Shown in pieces: positions 55,128 to 63,780 of a stretch of DNA of 64,000 nt. This DNA is from Bryobacterales bacterium (GTDB taxonomy: Bacteria > Acidobacteriota > Terriglobia > Bryobacterales > UBA6623): NCBI GenBank assembly GCA_022826925.1, contig JAJDTX010000105.1:107468-171467 (forward strand), in the 5' to 3' direction. Position numbers and translations under genes: made by a program. The notes below the pieces were generated by a model. It ran no database searches. It was not told the origin of the DNA and was given only the letters and a program-made list of their open reading frames with translations. Position 1 is the first letter of the stretch. Every line of letters starts with the position of its first letter.

Positions 55128-56594
55128 GTGATTCGACGCGAATTCCTCCAGTCCTCTCTTGCCGCCGCTGGCTCCACGCTACTTCCGAGCTGTAGCGATT
55201 CCGAGCCAGAGCAGGGGGCGGCCAAGCGACCGAATGTCGTTTTCATCCTCACCGATGACCAGCGCTGGGACTGCCTCTCGGCAGCTGGCCATCCGTTCCT
55301 AAAAACGCCCAATCTCGACCGGCTCGCCAACGAGGGTGTGAGGTTTGCCAACGCGTTCGTCACTACCTCGCTCTGTTCCCCTTCGCGGGCCAGCTTCCTT
55401 TCGGGACTCTACGCGCACTCGCACGGTGTGAAGAACAACTTCACCGAGTACCCCGCTGACTTGGCGAGTTTCCCCGTCGCCCTGCAGGATGCCGGCTACG
55501 AGACCGCCTATATCGGCAAGTGGCACATGGGCGAGGACAACGACGAGAAGCGCCCTGGCTTCGACTACTGGATCAGCCACAAGGGCCAGGGCCAATACTG
55601 GGACACCACCTTCAACGTCAATGGCGAGCGTGGTGAGGTCAAGGGCTACTACTCGAACGTCGTCACGGACTTCGCCGTCGACTGGCTCGAACAGAAGCAC
55701 GAAGAGCCGTTTCTTCTGTGTCTCGGCCACAAAGCGCCGCACGGCGTCTGGATTCCCGATACGCCCAACGAGCATGTCTACGACGACCTTGAAGTGACCG
55801 AGCCCGAGACCGGGCGCCTACTCGAACCGCTGCCTGATTGGGTCGGCGAGCGCATCGAGACGTGGCACGGAATCGATGGCAACCTCTACGGGCTGGAGGA
55901 CTTCGGCAAGTTTATCCGCAACTACCATGCGACTATCCTCTCGGTTGATGACTCGGTCGGCCGCATCTATGACGCACTCGAGCGGACGGGCAAACTCGAT
56001 GAGACGCTGATCGTATTTGCCGGCGACAATGGATTCCTGCTGGGCGAGCATGCCTCGATCGATAAGCGCACCATGTGGGAGGAGTCGATCCGCGTGCCGC
56101 TGCTGGTGCGCTACCCTCCACTGATCGATCAGCCGCGCGTCATCGAGCAGCAAGTGCTGAACCTAGACGTCGCGCCTTCGATTGTCGACATCTGCGGGCT
56201 ACCGCCGCTTGGCGACATCCACGGTCGCAGCTTCAAGCAACTCGTCAGCACGGGTGAAGATCCGGGTTGGCGCAAGAGTTGGCTTTACGAGTACAACTTC
56301 GAGACCCAGTTCCCGTACACGCCAAACGTGCGCGGCGTGCGCACAGACGAGTGGAAGTACGTCCACTACCCCAACGGCGAAGGCCGACCCAATACCCACA
56401 AGGCCGAACTTTATCGCGTTGCTGACGACCCGCTCGAGAAGCGCAACCTCATTAACGATCCGGCGCATGCCGACAAGCTGGCCGAGCTTCAGGCTGAGCT
56501 TGAAAGGCTCAAGCGGGAGACCGGTGCGCTTCCGGATGAGATGCCTGTCGACCCGGAACTGCGGATGGAACTGCCCGACAAGGACATTCGTTAG
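55128..56594 (+). CDS. Type I sulfatase, Tat-exported lipoprotein
   Basis: 488 aa from a GTG. The N-terminus MIRREFLQSSLAAAGSTLLPSC combines a Tat RREF motif and a lipobox (Cys22), so it is probably anchored outside the cytoplasm. The formylglycine motif is CSPSR (C83). Metal ligands are D43/D44 (ILTDDQRW) and VFAGDNGF. YIGKWHMGED, HKAPHG, and the C-terminal KAELYRVADDPLEKRNLINDPAHADKL complete the family pattern. It is closer to the choline-/heparan N-sulfatase-like branch than the first sulfatase. Substrate unknown. Neighbours are the PSD1/DUF1501 pair. Confidence 0.93.
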   Translation: MIRREFLQSSLAAAGSTLLPSCSDSEPEQGAAKRPNVVFILTDDQRWDCLSAAGHPFLKTPNLDRLANEGVRFANAFVTTSLCSPSRASFLSGLYAHSHGVKNNFTEYPADLASFPVALQDAGYETAYIGKWHMGEDNDEKRPGFDYWISHKGQGQYWDTTFNVNGERGEVKGYYSNVVTDFAVDWLEQKHEEPFLLCLGHKAPHGVWIPDTPNEHVYDDLEVTEPETGRLLEPLPDWVGERIETWHGIDGNLYGLEDFGKFIRNYHATILSVDDSVGRIYDALERTGKLDETLIVFAGDNGFLLGEHASIDKRTMWEESIRVPLLVRYPPLIDQPRVIEQQVLNLDVAPSIVDICGLPPLGDIHGRSFKQLVSTGEDPGWRKSWLYEYNFETQFPYTPNVRGVRTDEWKYVHYPNGEGRPNTHKAELYRVADDPLEKRNLINDPAHADKLAELQAELERLKRETGALPDEMPVDPELRMELPDKDIR

Positions 56595-56886
56595 CCCCAA
56601 CGGCCCCGAACCAGCCTATGGCCAAGCGCAGTCTTGGGCTGCATGATTGAACTGAGGCAACTCTCCAGATTTCAATCATTTAAGCGATTTCGACAAGCTT
56701 CGGCTTGGTTCGCTCTTGGACGGTATCACGGCGTTTTCGTCGAGCCGCTACTGGCTAGGTTGACACCTTCGGCATACTGCCGACAGCCTCTTTGGGTTCG
56801 GTCGGCCACCGTGCTGGGCGTTTGGAACCCAGGCAACTCAAACACGCGCTCGTGCGGTGGCATCAGATGTCAAGAGTCTCTTTGCC

Positions 56887-57120
56887 TCAGGAATCTTCGG
56901 CTTGCGAATGCACTCGGTCCAGTTCGTCGAGCACCGCCAATCCGTGCTCGACTTTGCCGCGGGCCGCTCGCAACCGGAAGCGCATCTCGGTATCGTGCTC
57001 GGTCAACGCGCGGACGGAGAGTTCCTCCATCAGCTTGTTTACGCTCACACCGCGTTGAGCGGCCATCGCCGCCAAGCGATCGTGAAGGACATCAGGTACC
57101 CGAATCGTCAATGTTGCCAT
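56887..57120 (-). CDS. Ribbon-helix-helix antitoxin-like protein (HicB/CopG type)
   Basis: 77 aa. The N-terminal MATLTIRVPDVLHDRLAAMAAQRGVSVNKLMEELSVRAL is a ribbon-helix-helix DNA-binding domain; a charged helical tail follows. Such proteins serve as antitoxins and autorepressors. A strong AGGAGGAGG Shine-Dalgarno precedes the ATG. No toxin gene is visible next to it downstream (56595-56886 holds nothing coding-like). Upstream lie the broken hicA and hicB, so it may be an orphan or the last part of a compound module. Confidence 0.78.
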   Translation of the reverse strand: MATLTIRVPDVLHDRLAAMAAQRGVSVNKLMEELSVRALTEHDTEMRFRLRAARGKVEHGLAVLDELDRVHSQAEDS

Positions 57121-57185
57121 GTCAGTCCTCCTCCTTCAGCCAGTTGCCGAGCGAACCGAACCATTTCCAAGCCGGTTGCTCGATG

Positions 57186-57377
57186 CTACGATCCGATCGG
57201 CGGTACCGACAGCTGACGGCAGATCTTGCGGACCAGTGGTTTTGGGATCTCTGTATGGCGGGGTACAGCTTCAACTACGCCTGTTCTTGGATTCGACCAG
57301 AGCGAATGAGACGCACCTTCGCGCTTGAGCTAACAGCCATGCTTGCGCGGGTGTCGCAGAAGGCCGACACGCTTCAT
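57186..57377 (-). pseudogene. hicA: hicA toxin gene broken by one nonsense codon
   Basis: 64 codons including the stop, one of which (codon 16) is TAG at 57332-57330. The reading frame is otherwise whole: MKRVGLLRHPRKHGC, TAG, LKREGASHSLWSNP, then RTGVVEAVPRHTEIPKPLVRKICRQLSVPPIGS. This is a full HicA mRNA-interferase pattern, including the catalytic His in the G-A-S-H segment. At the TAG position other HicA proteins usually have Glu, so a single G-to-T change (GAG to TAG) explains it. No later start codon exists. The ATG overlaps the hicB stop (ATGA), the order hicB-hicA. The toxin is almost certainly dead. Confidence 0.88.
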
Positions 57378-57589
57378 TGCACGACGATCGTGTCACGCTC
57401 GGCGTCGGCCGGTAATCCGCGAAGGCCTTCTTCATGCCGGTCCTCAAGAACCAACGCGATGGCTTGCGCAAGACTCTCTCTCGCTTCGTCCTTCGTTCGT
57501 CCCTGCCCGCTAGCGCCTGGGATTTCGGGGCAGTACACGATGATCCATTCCTTGTCACGCTCGAAGATTGCTGTGAATTCGTTTTGCAT
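57374..57589 (-). CDS. hicB: HicB-family antitoxin
   Basis: 71 aa: MQNEFTAIFERDKEWIIVYCPEIPGASGQGRTKDEARESLAQAIALVLEDR is the partial RNase H-like fold of HicB proteins, with the YCPEIPG-A-GQG-T motif and a short tail. No C-terminal DNA-binding domain is present, as in small HicB forms. The ATG at 57589 follows GGGG directly, and TAGAAT (57609-57604) lies upstream. Its partner hicA starts inside its stop codon but carries a nonsense mutation, so this is now an antitoxin without toxin. Confidence 0.86.
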   Translation of the reverse strand: MQNEFTAIFERDKEWIIVYCPEIPGASGQGRTKDEARESLAQAIALVLEDRHEEGLRGLPADAERDTIVVQ

Positions 57590-57971
57590 CCCCAGATATC
57601 GGCATTCTACCAGCGAATTTTGCCTCGAAGTTCCAATCGGCGAGAGAGGGGTTCTGTCAATAGATGGGCGACTAGTTCGAGGGTAGTCGCACCAAAAACG
57701 GCGTCGAGAGAGGGAGGTCGAACAGCCAAGCTGATTCCGGAGGTGTCGCGTCGTCTGTTCCACCTACCGGCAGTCGCCACTGATCAATGCCGCCGACAAG
57801 GCGCGTCGACGAGCGCCGGGCGGCGACAGCCGAATCGAGCGATGGATTCAGACATTCCAGTGCCGCCACCCCGATGCCATGAAGCGGGCCGATACGTGCT
57901 AAATTCTGGGTGGCCCCGGGGCCTGCGGGGCGACTTGAAGACTGGCCAGCGCGCTCTGCGCCAACACAACC
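57590..57971. other. 382-bp divergent spacer between hicB and the ADP-ribosylglycohydrolase gene
   Basis: No further gene recognised. It holds TAGAAT (57609-57604, minus) for hicB and a TAAATT-like box near 57899-57904 (plus) for the lipoprotein gene, giving it a leader of about 65 nt. An open frame extends hicB upstream but is not conserved-looking. Confidence 0.4.
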
Positions 57972-59564
57972 ATGAAGACTTCCCTTACTCACACGCTCGT
58001 CACAGTCACGCTCGCTGCCTTCGCCGCCTCCTGCACGTCGGATGTGACACCCGCAACCAAGGAGATCGCACTCGCTGAGCTGCGTGACAAGATCGCCGGC
58101 GGCTGGGCCGGCCAGATGATCGGGGTCACCTTTGGCGCTCCTACCGAATTTCGCCACCTCGAAAAGATCATCGCCGAAGAAGACCTGCCGCAGTGGGACC
58201 CGGCCATGGTGGAGAACTCGCTTCGCCAAGATGACCTCTACGTCGACATGACCTTTGCGCAGGTGCTGGACGATAAGGGGCTGGACGCGACCACAGAAGA
58301 CTTCGGCGCCATGTTCGGGGATGCCAAGTACCGTCTCTGGCACGCCAACCTAGCTGCCCGCAGGGCGCTCAAGCGCGGTGTGCCGGCCACGCTCAGCGGC
58401 ACGCCGAAATACAATGCGCACGCAAATGACATCGACTTCCAGATCGAGGCTGACTTTGTGGGATTGATGTGCCCCGGCCTGCCCCAAGCGTCCAATGACC
58501 TTTGCTATCGGGCCGGTCGCGTCATGAATCACGGTGACGGGATCTACGGCGGCATGTTCGTCAGCTGCATGTACGCGGCGGCCTTCTTCGAAAGCGACCC
58601 AGAACGACTGGTCGAGGCCGGGCTGGCCTGCCTTCCGCCCGAAAGCCCGTACGCAATGACGATCGCGGATGTGCTCGCCTGGTCGAACGAGCATCCCGAC
58701 GACTGGATCGAGGTTTGGGGTCTGATCGAGGACAAGTGGAACGACCGCGAGCCCTGTCCGATCGGCGCCACCCAGCCTTTCAATATCGACGCCAAGATCA
58801 ACGGGGCCTACGTGGCGCTGGGCATGCTGTATGGCGAGGGCGATTTCGGCAAGACAATGACCATCTCCACCCGTTGCGGGCAGGATTCAGACTGCAACCC
58901 AGCCAGCGCCCTCGGCATTCTCGGCGTGGTCATGGGCTACGAGGGTATCCCCGACGAGTTCAAGAGCGGCATCGAGAACATGGCAGATGAGAAGTTCAGC
59001 TATACCAACTACTCGTTCCGCACGATCGTGGATAGCACCTACGACCGCGCCATCTCCATGGCAGAGCGCCACGGAGGGCGTGTCGGCGGCGACCGGCTTG
59101 AGATCGCTGTCCAAGACGCCATCCCAGCCGCGCTTGACATCTGGGACGACTATGGGTCGCCGGTCGAACGCATCGCGGTTACCGACCCCCGTTGGTCTTG
59201 GAAGGGAGAGTGGACCGAGTCTACGACGAGAAGGCGCTCGGCGTATACCGTCAAGACCAGTTCGCAAGAAGGGTCCGAAGCGCTGATCGAGTTTGAGGGC
59301 ACTGGCGCGATCATTACGGCATCCTTCGTGCCCACTGGCGGCCAAGCCGATGTCTACCTCGATGGCGAGTTCTCTCGCACCGTCGATACTTATCCGGATG
59401 AGGACTCGTTCAAGCGCTCTGACGCGCTGTGGCACGACTACTACCTTGAGGACGGCAAGCACACGTTGCGAGTCGTCGTGCGCGGCGAGCCCTATAACGG
59501 CTCAGCGGGCTCCGAGATCCAACTGCTTGATTTAGTGGTGTTCCGCGGAGCTCGGCAGCTTTAG
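57972..59564 (+). CDS. ADP-ribosylglycohydrolase-like lipoprotein with C-terminal beta domain
   Basis: 530 aa. Lipoprotein signal MKTSLTHTLVTVTLAAFAASC (Cys21). The all-helical domain of the ADP-ribosylglycohydrolase family spans about 30-385, with GGWAGQMIGVTFGAPTEF, the acidic SLRQDDLYVDMTF and TRCGQDSDCNPASALGILG, which carry the di-metal ligands. A beta-rich domain at about 395-530 (EALIEFEGTGAIITASFV, DVYLDGEFSRTVDTY, LRVVVRGEPYNGSAGSEIQLLDLVVF) looks like a galactose-binding-type module. Export makes action on intracellular ADP-ribosyl proteins unlikely; a role on extracellular glycosides or nucleosides is more plausible. Confidence 0.87.
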   Translation: MKTSLTHTLVTVTLAAFAASCTSDVTPATKEIALAELRDKIAGGWAGQMIGVTFGAPTEFRHLEKIIAEEDLPQWDPAMVENSLRQDDLYVDMTFAQVLDDKGLDATTEDFGAMFGDAKYRLWHANLAARRALKRGVPATLSGTPKYNAHANDIDFQIEADFVGLMCPGLPQASNDLCYRAGRVMNHGDGIYGGMFVSCMYAAAFFESDPERLVEAGLACLPPESPYAMTIADVLAWSNEHPDDWIEVWGLIEDKWNDREPCPIGATQPFNIDAKINGAYVALGMLYGEGDFGKTMTISTRCGQDSDCNPASALGILGVVMGYEGIPDEFKSGIENMADEKFSYTNYSFRTIVDSTYDRAISMAERHGGRVGGDRLEIAVQDAIPAALDIWDDYGSPVERIAVTDPRWSWKGEWTESTTRRRSAYTVKTSSQEGSEALIEFEGTGAIITASFVPTGGQADVYLDGEFSRTVDTYPDEDSFKRSDALWHDYYLEDGKHTLRVVVRGEPYNGSAGSEIQLLDLVVFRGARQL

Positions 59565-59795
59565 TGTGGAGCGGCGACATTCAGGCCTAGCCGTACCGCT
59601 TCGGTGAGTGCCTCGCGGGAAGTCTCGTCTGCGGTTGCTCTGGGATCGTCTCGAATACACCATTCCACTGAATTCGCCTAACGCCAGCTCGTTGCCGCGC
59701 GCGCTGTAAGCGTTCGCGGGGGAGGTGGGGCTAGCCATTGAGAATCTGCTTCCAATTGGGGCAGGGTGCCCAGAGCAATCGAAACAACGCCGCCA

Positions 59796-60962
59796 TCAGC
59801 CGCGGCTCTCTGTCAGTCGGCCACTCCACAAACGCTTGGCGAACTCTAGGGCAGGCAGGATCTCGATGCCGTCATCCGTGCGCCAGGGCCTGTGGTCCAG
59901 GCACACTACTACCCGCCGCGTCACGCGAGGTATTTCTTGAGCAAGCGCCTTCAGCCCTTTCAGGTGTCCGCTGTGGATGCGAGAACTAGCCTTGGCTTCG
60001 ACGGCGAGATCGATGTCGTCGACCACGAAGTCGACTTCCAAGCCGCTTGGAAGGCGCCAGTACGCCAACGCGGAATTTGGCCTGGAGTATGCGAGGTAGC
60101 TCCGGAGCTCGTGGTGCACCCAGTTCTCGAACGCCCTTCCGAACAACTCTGACCCAGGACGCAACCGCCCGCGACGGGCGAGAGAGTTGACCACTCCCAC
60201 ATCGGCGAAGTAGAACTTCGGCGACATGGCGAGCCGCCGCTTGGCACGCTTGCGGTAGGCAGGCAGCCAGGACCCGAGCAAGGTGTCTTCGAGTATCTGG
60301 AAGTAGCCCTTTACGGTCTTGCTTGAGACCCCGCAATCTCGCGCAATGTTCGTGTAGCTGACGATGCCGCCATCGCTCAGGGAAGCCGCGTCGAGAAAAT
60401 CCGAGAACGAGGGCAAGTTGCGAACCAAGCCCTCTGCGGCGATTTCCTCTCTCAGATAATCCGACACATAGGAGTCTAGGCGTGCTTCCGGTCGGCCTGA
60501 CTCGTAGATCCGAGGCAGGTAGCCGTGGTTGAGGATCCGCTCCAAGTCGAATTCGGATCCTAGCTCATGCGCTGTTAGGCCGAGCAACTCGAACCGCAAG
60601 GCGCGGCCCCCAAGAAGGTTGGCCGCCCCTCCCCGGACCTTTCTGGCACTCGAGCCGCAAAGGGCGAAGCATAGTTTTCGATCTTCGATCAGCCCGTGAA
60701 CTTCGTCCAAGAGGGCAGGCACCTTTTGGATTTCGTCGATAACAATTTGTCGAGCAGGGTCTGGAGGATCCGCCTCGATCTCTAGTCGGAGAAGCTCGGG
60801 GTGCGTAGCGTACCGTCTGAATTCCTCGCTCCTAAGCAGATTGATCCAACGACCTTGGGGGTAGCGCTGCTTCAGAAGCGTGGTCTTGCCGGTCTGACGG
60901 GGCCCCCAAAGGAAGAAGGTCTCGGTCCCAGCAGCGGGAAAATTCAGGGAACGGTTGAACAT
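59796..60962 (-). CDS. AAA-type ATPase with DUF4143 domain
   Basis: 388 aa. P-loop FFLWGPRQTGKTTLLKQRYP, Walker B RQIVIDEIQKVPALLDEVH, sensor region FALCGSSARKVR. Helices and a DUF4143 domain follow with GRAFENWVHHELRSYL and YWRLPSGLEVDFVVDDIDLAVEAKA, the E-D-ExK nuclease-like pattern. These proteins are common, often horizontally spread, and their job is unknown. The ATG at 60962 follows a strikingly AT-rich stretch (60963-61015) unlike the surroundings, a sign of acquired DNA. A TTG at 60971 is a possible longer start. Confidence 0.88.
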   Translation of the reverse strand: MFNRSLNFPAAGTETFFLWGPRQTGKTTLLKQRYPQGRWINLLRSEEFRRYATHPELLRLEIEADPPDPARQIVIDEIQKVPALLDEVHGLIEDRKLCFALCGSSARKVRGGAANLLGGRALRFELLGLTAHELGSEFDLERILNHGYLPRIYESGRPEARLDSYVSDYLREEIAAEGLVRNLPSFSDFLDAASLSDGGIVSYTNIARDCGVSSKTVKGYFQILEDTLLGSWLPAYRKRAKRRLAMSPKFYFADVGVVNSLARRGRLRPGSELFGRAFENWVHHELRSYLAYSRPNSALAYWRLPSGLEVDFVVDDIDLAVEAKASSRIHSGHLKGLKALAQEIPRVTRRVVVCLDHRPWRTDDGIEILPALEFAKRLWSGRLTESRG

Positions 60963-61094
60963 TAAGTGCAAAATATCATGAAATAATGCATCAGTACTCC
61001 CAAATTATTCGATTTCGGAACTGCTGATGGCCGCGCGAATCGACGAATTCTCGCCGACAGCCACATTGGTGAGGTCTCGAACGGCCGCATCGGC

Positions 61095-61100
61095 TACAAT
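61095..61100 (+). promoter_or_regulatory. -10-like box 7 nt before the dimethylformamidase-like gene
   Basis: TACAAT ends 7 nt before the GTG at 61108. It fits a leaderless transcript and supports that GTG, which directly precedes the Tat signal, against the ATG at 61027. Confidence 0.45.
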
Positions 61101-61107
61101 CGCCGCG

Positions 61108-63363
61108 GTGCCGCCGATCGATCGCAGAAGGTTCCTCCAGCAAACCGCGGCCGGGGTCGCGGCCGCGAACGTCGGCTGGGCGAGTTCGGCGGCGAGTGAG
61201 ATTCCACCCCATGCGGAAATCTCCGTGCCCGGGGTGCATGCCTACGCACAGCGCAGTCTGGACGCGGGAGCGAGTGTCGACTTGCGGGTCAGCAGCGACA
61301 CTCCCTATGAATTGACAGTCGGCCCGGCCGGCTCCGAGGAGACCATTGCCAGGCTGCGTGAGCCGCGCCCGTCAATGCAACCGATTCACGTGGGTTCGTA
61401 CGCTCACGTGGAGGGTGGCTTGGCTGGAAGGACATTTGATGCGCTGACGATCGAGGTCTGGATCCGCAGCTGGTCGGCCGAACGCAGGCAGGGTATCGTC
61501 ACTGCCTGTGATGGCGACCGGGGCATTGGATTGTTCGTGTCCGCGGGGGCGTGGGTCGAGTTTCTGCTCGGGGATCGGAACATCGCGCACGTGCCTCTGC
61601 ATCGACGCCGCTGGCGCCACGTCGTGTTGGCTTGGGATGGAGCGTTGACGAGCCTGTACGTCGATGGCCTGTTCCAAGGCAGCTGGAAGCAGCCTGAGGC
61701 CATTGTGGCCGTGGAAGCGCCACTGCGTCTTGGAGCGTCCGGAGATAGCGGCCGGGCGGCCGAGTTCCTTGATGGCGACATCGCGATGCCGGCGATTTAC
61801 AGCAGGGCGCTGTCGTCTCGGGAAGCAATGGAGCGTTTCAGATCCGGCGGGCTCGAGCCCCCCGCCAGGGATGTGCTGGCCTGCTGGCCTCTTGATGAAG
61901 AGCGCGGCGACAGGATTCGCGATATCGGCGGCGACGGTCTCCATGGAGTGATCATCAATCGCGCCACTTGGATGATCGGAGGGCCGTCGTTCGATGCTGG
62001 CTCGGTGCCGCGCTACGGCGACTACCGCCCAGCGGGCGATCCGAAGCGCGGGCACGGACTCCGATTCGCCTCGGACGATCTCTATGACTGCCGCTGGGAG
62101 CCGAGCCACAGCGTCAATATCCCCGCAAGCGCCAAGCCGGGGGTTTATGTCGGCCGGTTCGCCTTCCGCCGCGAGGGCAAGCCGCTCCGCTACGATGTCG
62201 CGTTCTTGGTGCGCCGCTCCCCCGCTCGTCCCAAGGCACCGATCCTTGTGATTTGCTCGACCAATACTTGGCAGGCCTACAGCGCGACGCCGTTCGCGGT
62301 GAACTCCTTGGAGCCGTTCTGGGAGACGACCGGCCAGGATAACGCCCACCCGGGCGCGCCGGCCTATTGCTGCTACCGCAATCACGCGCAGGGGCAGCCG
62401 ACGTACGCCGTCGGGATGAGACTGCCGTGGCCGGTAGCGGGGCCGGAGGTGATCTTCAGCCAGCGGGATCTCAACTACAGCCACCTCATGCGCGGCGAGC
62501 TCTTCGCCCATCGCTGGCTGGAGCAGAACGGCTATGAGTTTGACGTGGCCAGCGATCACGATCTGCATCTCGACCCCGATCAACTCCGGGGCTACAGGGT
62601 CGTAGTGATCAACGGTCACAGCGAGTACTGGTCCGAGGAGTCCTATCGGGCTGTGGACCGCTTCCTACATTCGGGCGGCGCAGCGATTGTCATGAGCGGC
62701 AACACGATGTTCTGGAGGGTGTCCTACGATGCGGACGGCTCTGCGATGGAGTGCCGCAAGCACGGCATCGACATCGGGGGCAGGGAGGGTGCCGACATCG
62801 GAGAGATCTTCCACAGCCACGACGGCCGCCGCGGCAGCTTGATGCGATTCTGCGGCTTGCCCGCTTGGAAGGTGCTGGGCTTGGAGTGTATTGGCTGGTG
62901 GCCGATTACCGAGGCTCACTTCGGGGCCTACCAGGTGGTCCGTCCCGACCACTTCCTCTTCCACGAACCGGAAGCGGTCGGGCTGCAGGCGGGAGAGATG
63001 TTCGGGCAGGCCCCGGATGGGCAGCCGCCCCGCGTGGGCGGTCACGAGTCCGACGTGCGACCAAGCCTGATCCAGGCGATCACTCGACAGAACCCAACCG
63101 GCGCGTCGGTTCCCGACGATCCGGAGGGCATCGTGCCCTTGGCGCAGATCGTGGATCGCGAACGCCGGGGGATCGACTACTTCGGGCGCTGGGAACCGCT
63201 CGAGCACGGTGTATACGCCGAAATGACATATTGGGAGCGGCCACAGGGCGGAAAGGTGTTTCACACCGGCTGCATCGCCGGGGGCTGGGCGCTGTCAGCC
63301 GATTCCAAGATGCAGGCGCTGATGAGAAACGCACTGCACCACTTCGGAGTGAAGCGCGCCTAG
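61108..63363 (+). CDS. Tat-exported N,N-dimethylformamidase beta-subunit-like protein with LamG domain
   Basis: 751 aa from a GTG; an ATG 27 codons upstream (61027) is the alternative. Tat signal IDRRRFLQQTAAGVAAANVGWASSA. An N-terminal beta domain is followed by a LamG/concanavalin-like domain at about 110-260 (TFDALTIEVWIRSW, WRHVVLAWDGALTSLYVDGLFQGSW). The C-terminal part (about 350-750) resembles the large subunit of N,N-dimethylformamidase, with a GATase1-like region (YRVVVINGHSEYWSEESYRAVDRFLHSGGAAIVMSGNTMFW) whose Tyr and Glu may bind iron. No small subunit gene is near. It is probably an exported amidase or a glycan-related hydrolase of unknown substrate. Confidence 0.85.
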   Translation: MPPIDRRRFLQQTAAGVAAANVGWASSAASEIPPHAEISVPGVHAYAQRSLDAGASVDLRVSSDTPYELTVGPAGSEETIARLREPRPSMQPIHVGSYAHVEGGLAGRTFDALTIEVWIRSWSAERRQGIVTACDGDRGIGLFVSAGAWVEFLLGDRNIAHVPLHRRRWRHVVLAWDGALTSLYVDGLFQGSWKQPEAIVAVEAPLRLGASGDSGRAAEFLDGDIAMPAIYSRALSSREAMERFRSGGLEPPARDVLACWPLDEERGDRIRDIGGDGLHGVIINRATWMIGGPSFDAGSVPRYGDYRPAGDPKRGHGLRFASDDLYDCRWEPSHSVNIPASAKPGVYVGRFAFRREGKPLRYDVAFLVRRSPARPKAPILVICSTNTWQAYSATPFAVNSLEPFWETTGQDNAHPGAPAYCCYRNHAQGQPTYAVGMRLPWPVAGPEVIFSQRDLNYSHLMRGELFAHRWLEQNGYEFDVASDHDLHLDPDQLRGYRVVVINGHSEYWSEESYRAVDRFLHSGGAAIVMSGNTMFWRVSYDADGSAMECRKHGIDIGGREGADIGEIFHSHDGRRGSLMRFCGLPAWKVLGLECIGWWPITEAHFGAYQVVRPDHFLFHEPEAVGLQAGEMFGQAPDGQPPRVGGHESDVRPSLIQAITRQNPTGASVPDDPEGIVPLAQIVDRERRGIDYFGRWEPLEHGVYAEMTYWERPQGGKVFHTGCIAGGWALSADSKMQALMRNALHHFGVKRA

Positions 63364-63465
63364 CAAGATGCCTGGCCTGAGACCGTGCTCCAGTGCTCGC
63401 GCCTCAACCTCGACGCGTTGGAGGCACGAATCGACGCGCTGCCCTACCTCTAGCCGTGAGCTGAC

Positions 63466-63780
63466 CTATCCAGCCGCAGACCGCCGCTTGCGAGCTCGCG
63501 CCAGATCGTAGCGGGCCTGACGCCATAGCCACGATTCCGTGCTGCCCCATCCCGCGGATTCCAATCGGACGGCCATGTATGGCGAGACCGCGCAATGGCC
63601 GTGGACGACGCGGGATAGTGTCTTGCGATCCACGCCGAGCCGCTCAGCAGCCGCACTCACGGTCGCCTCGCCACCATGCTGTGCCGCTTTCGGCCCGATG
63701 CAGGCGTCCGCGATGGCCGCACCCGGATGCTGCGGATTCAGCCGATGCCACGCATCCTCTCGCGCTTCGATCTCGCCCAT
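63466..63780 (-). CDS. HigA-type helix-turn-helix antitoxin
   Basis: 104 aa. The start is fixed by AGGAGGG 6 nt before the ATG at 63780; an upstream open frame is ignored. LNPQHPGAAIADACIGP matches the HigA/VapA PHPGE-IL-EE region, and ATVSAAAERLGVDRKTLSRVVHGHCAVSPYMAVRLESA is the Xre-type helix-turn-helix. The usual Glu of HPGE is Ala here. WLWRQARYDLARARKR closes the domain. The HigB toxin that normally precedes it is not recognisable in 63781-64000, so it looks solitary unless the toxin lies past the window. Confidence 0.83.
   Translation of the reverse strand: MGEIEAREDAWHRLNPQHPGAAIADACIGPKAAQHGGEATVSAAAERLGVDRKTLSRVVHGHCAVSPYMAVRLESAGWGSTESWLWRQARYDLARARKRRSAAG

Noticed and set aside
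57330..57332. TAG in hicA read as a sense (recoded) codon
   Set aside because: Other genes in the window end naturally at TAG (for example the NSS gene at 1272-1274), so TAG is a normal stop; no insertion element is apparent.
56634..57686. 350-codon plus-strand frame across the antitoxin region
   Set aside because: It is antisense to the RHH antitoxin, hicA and hicB, all of which have recognisable motifs on the minus strand.
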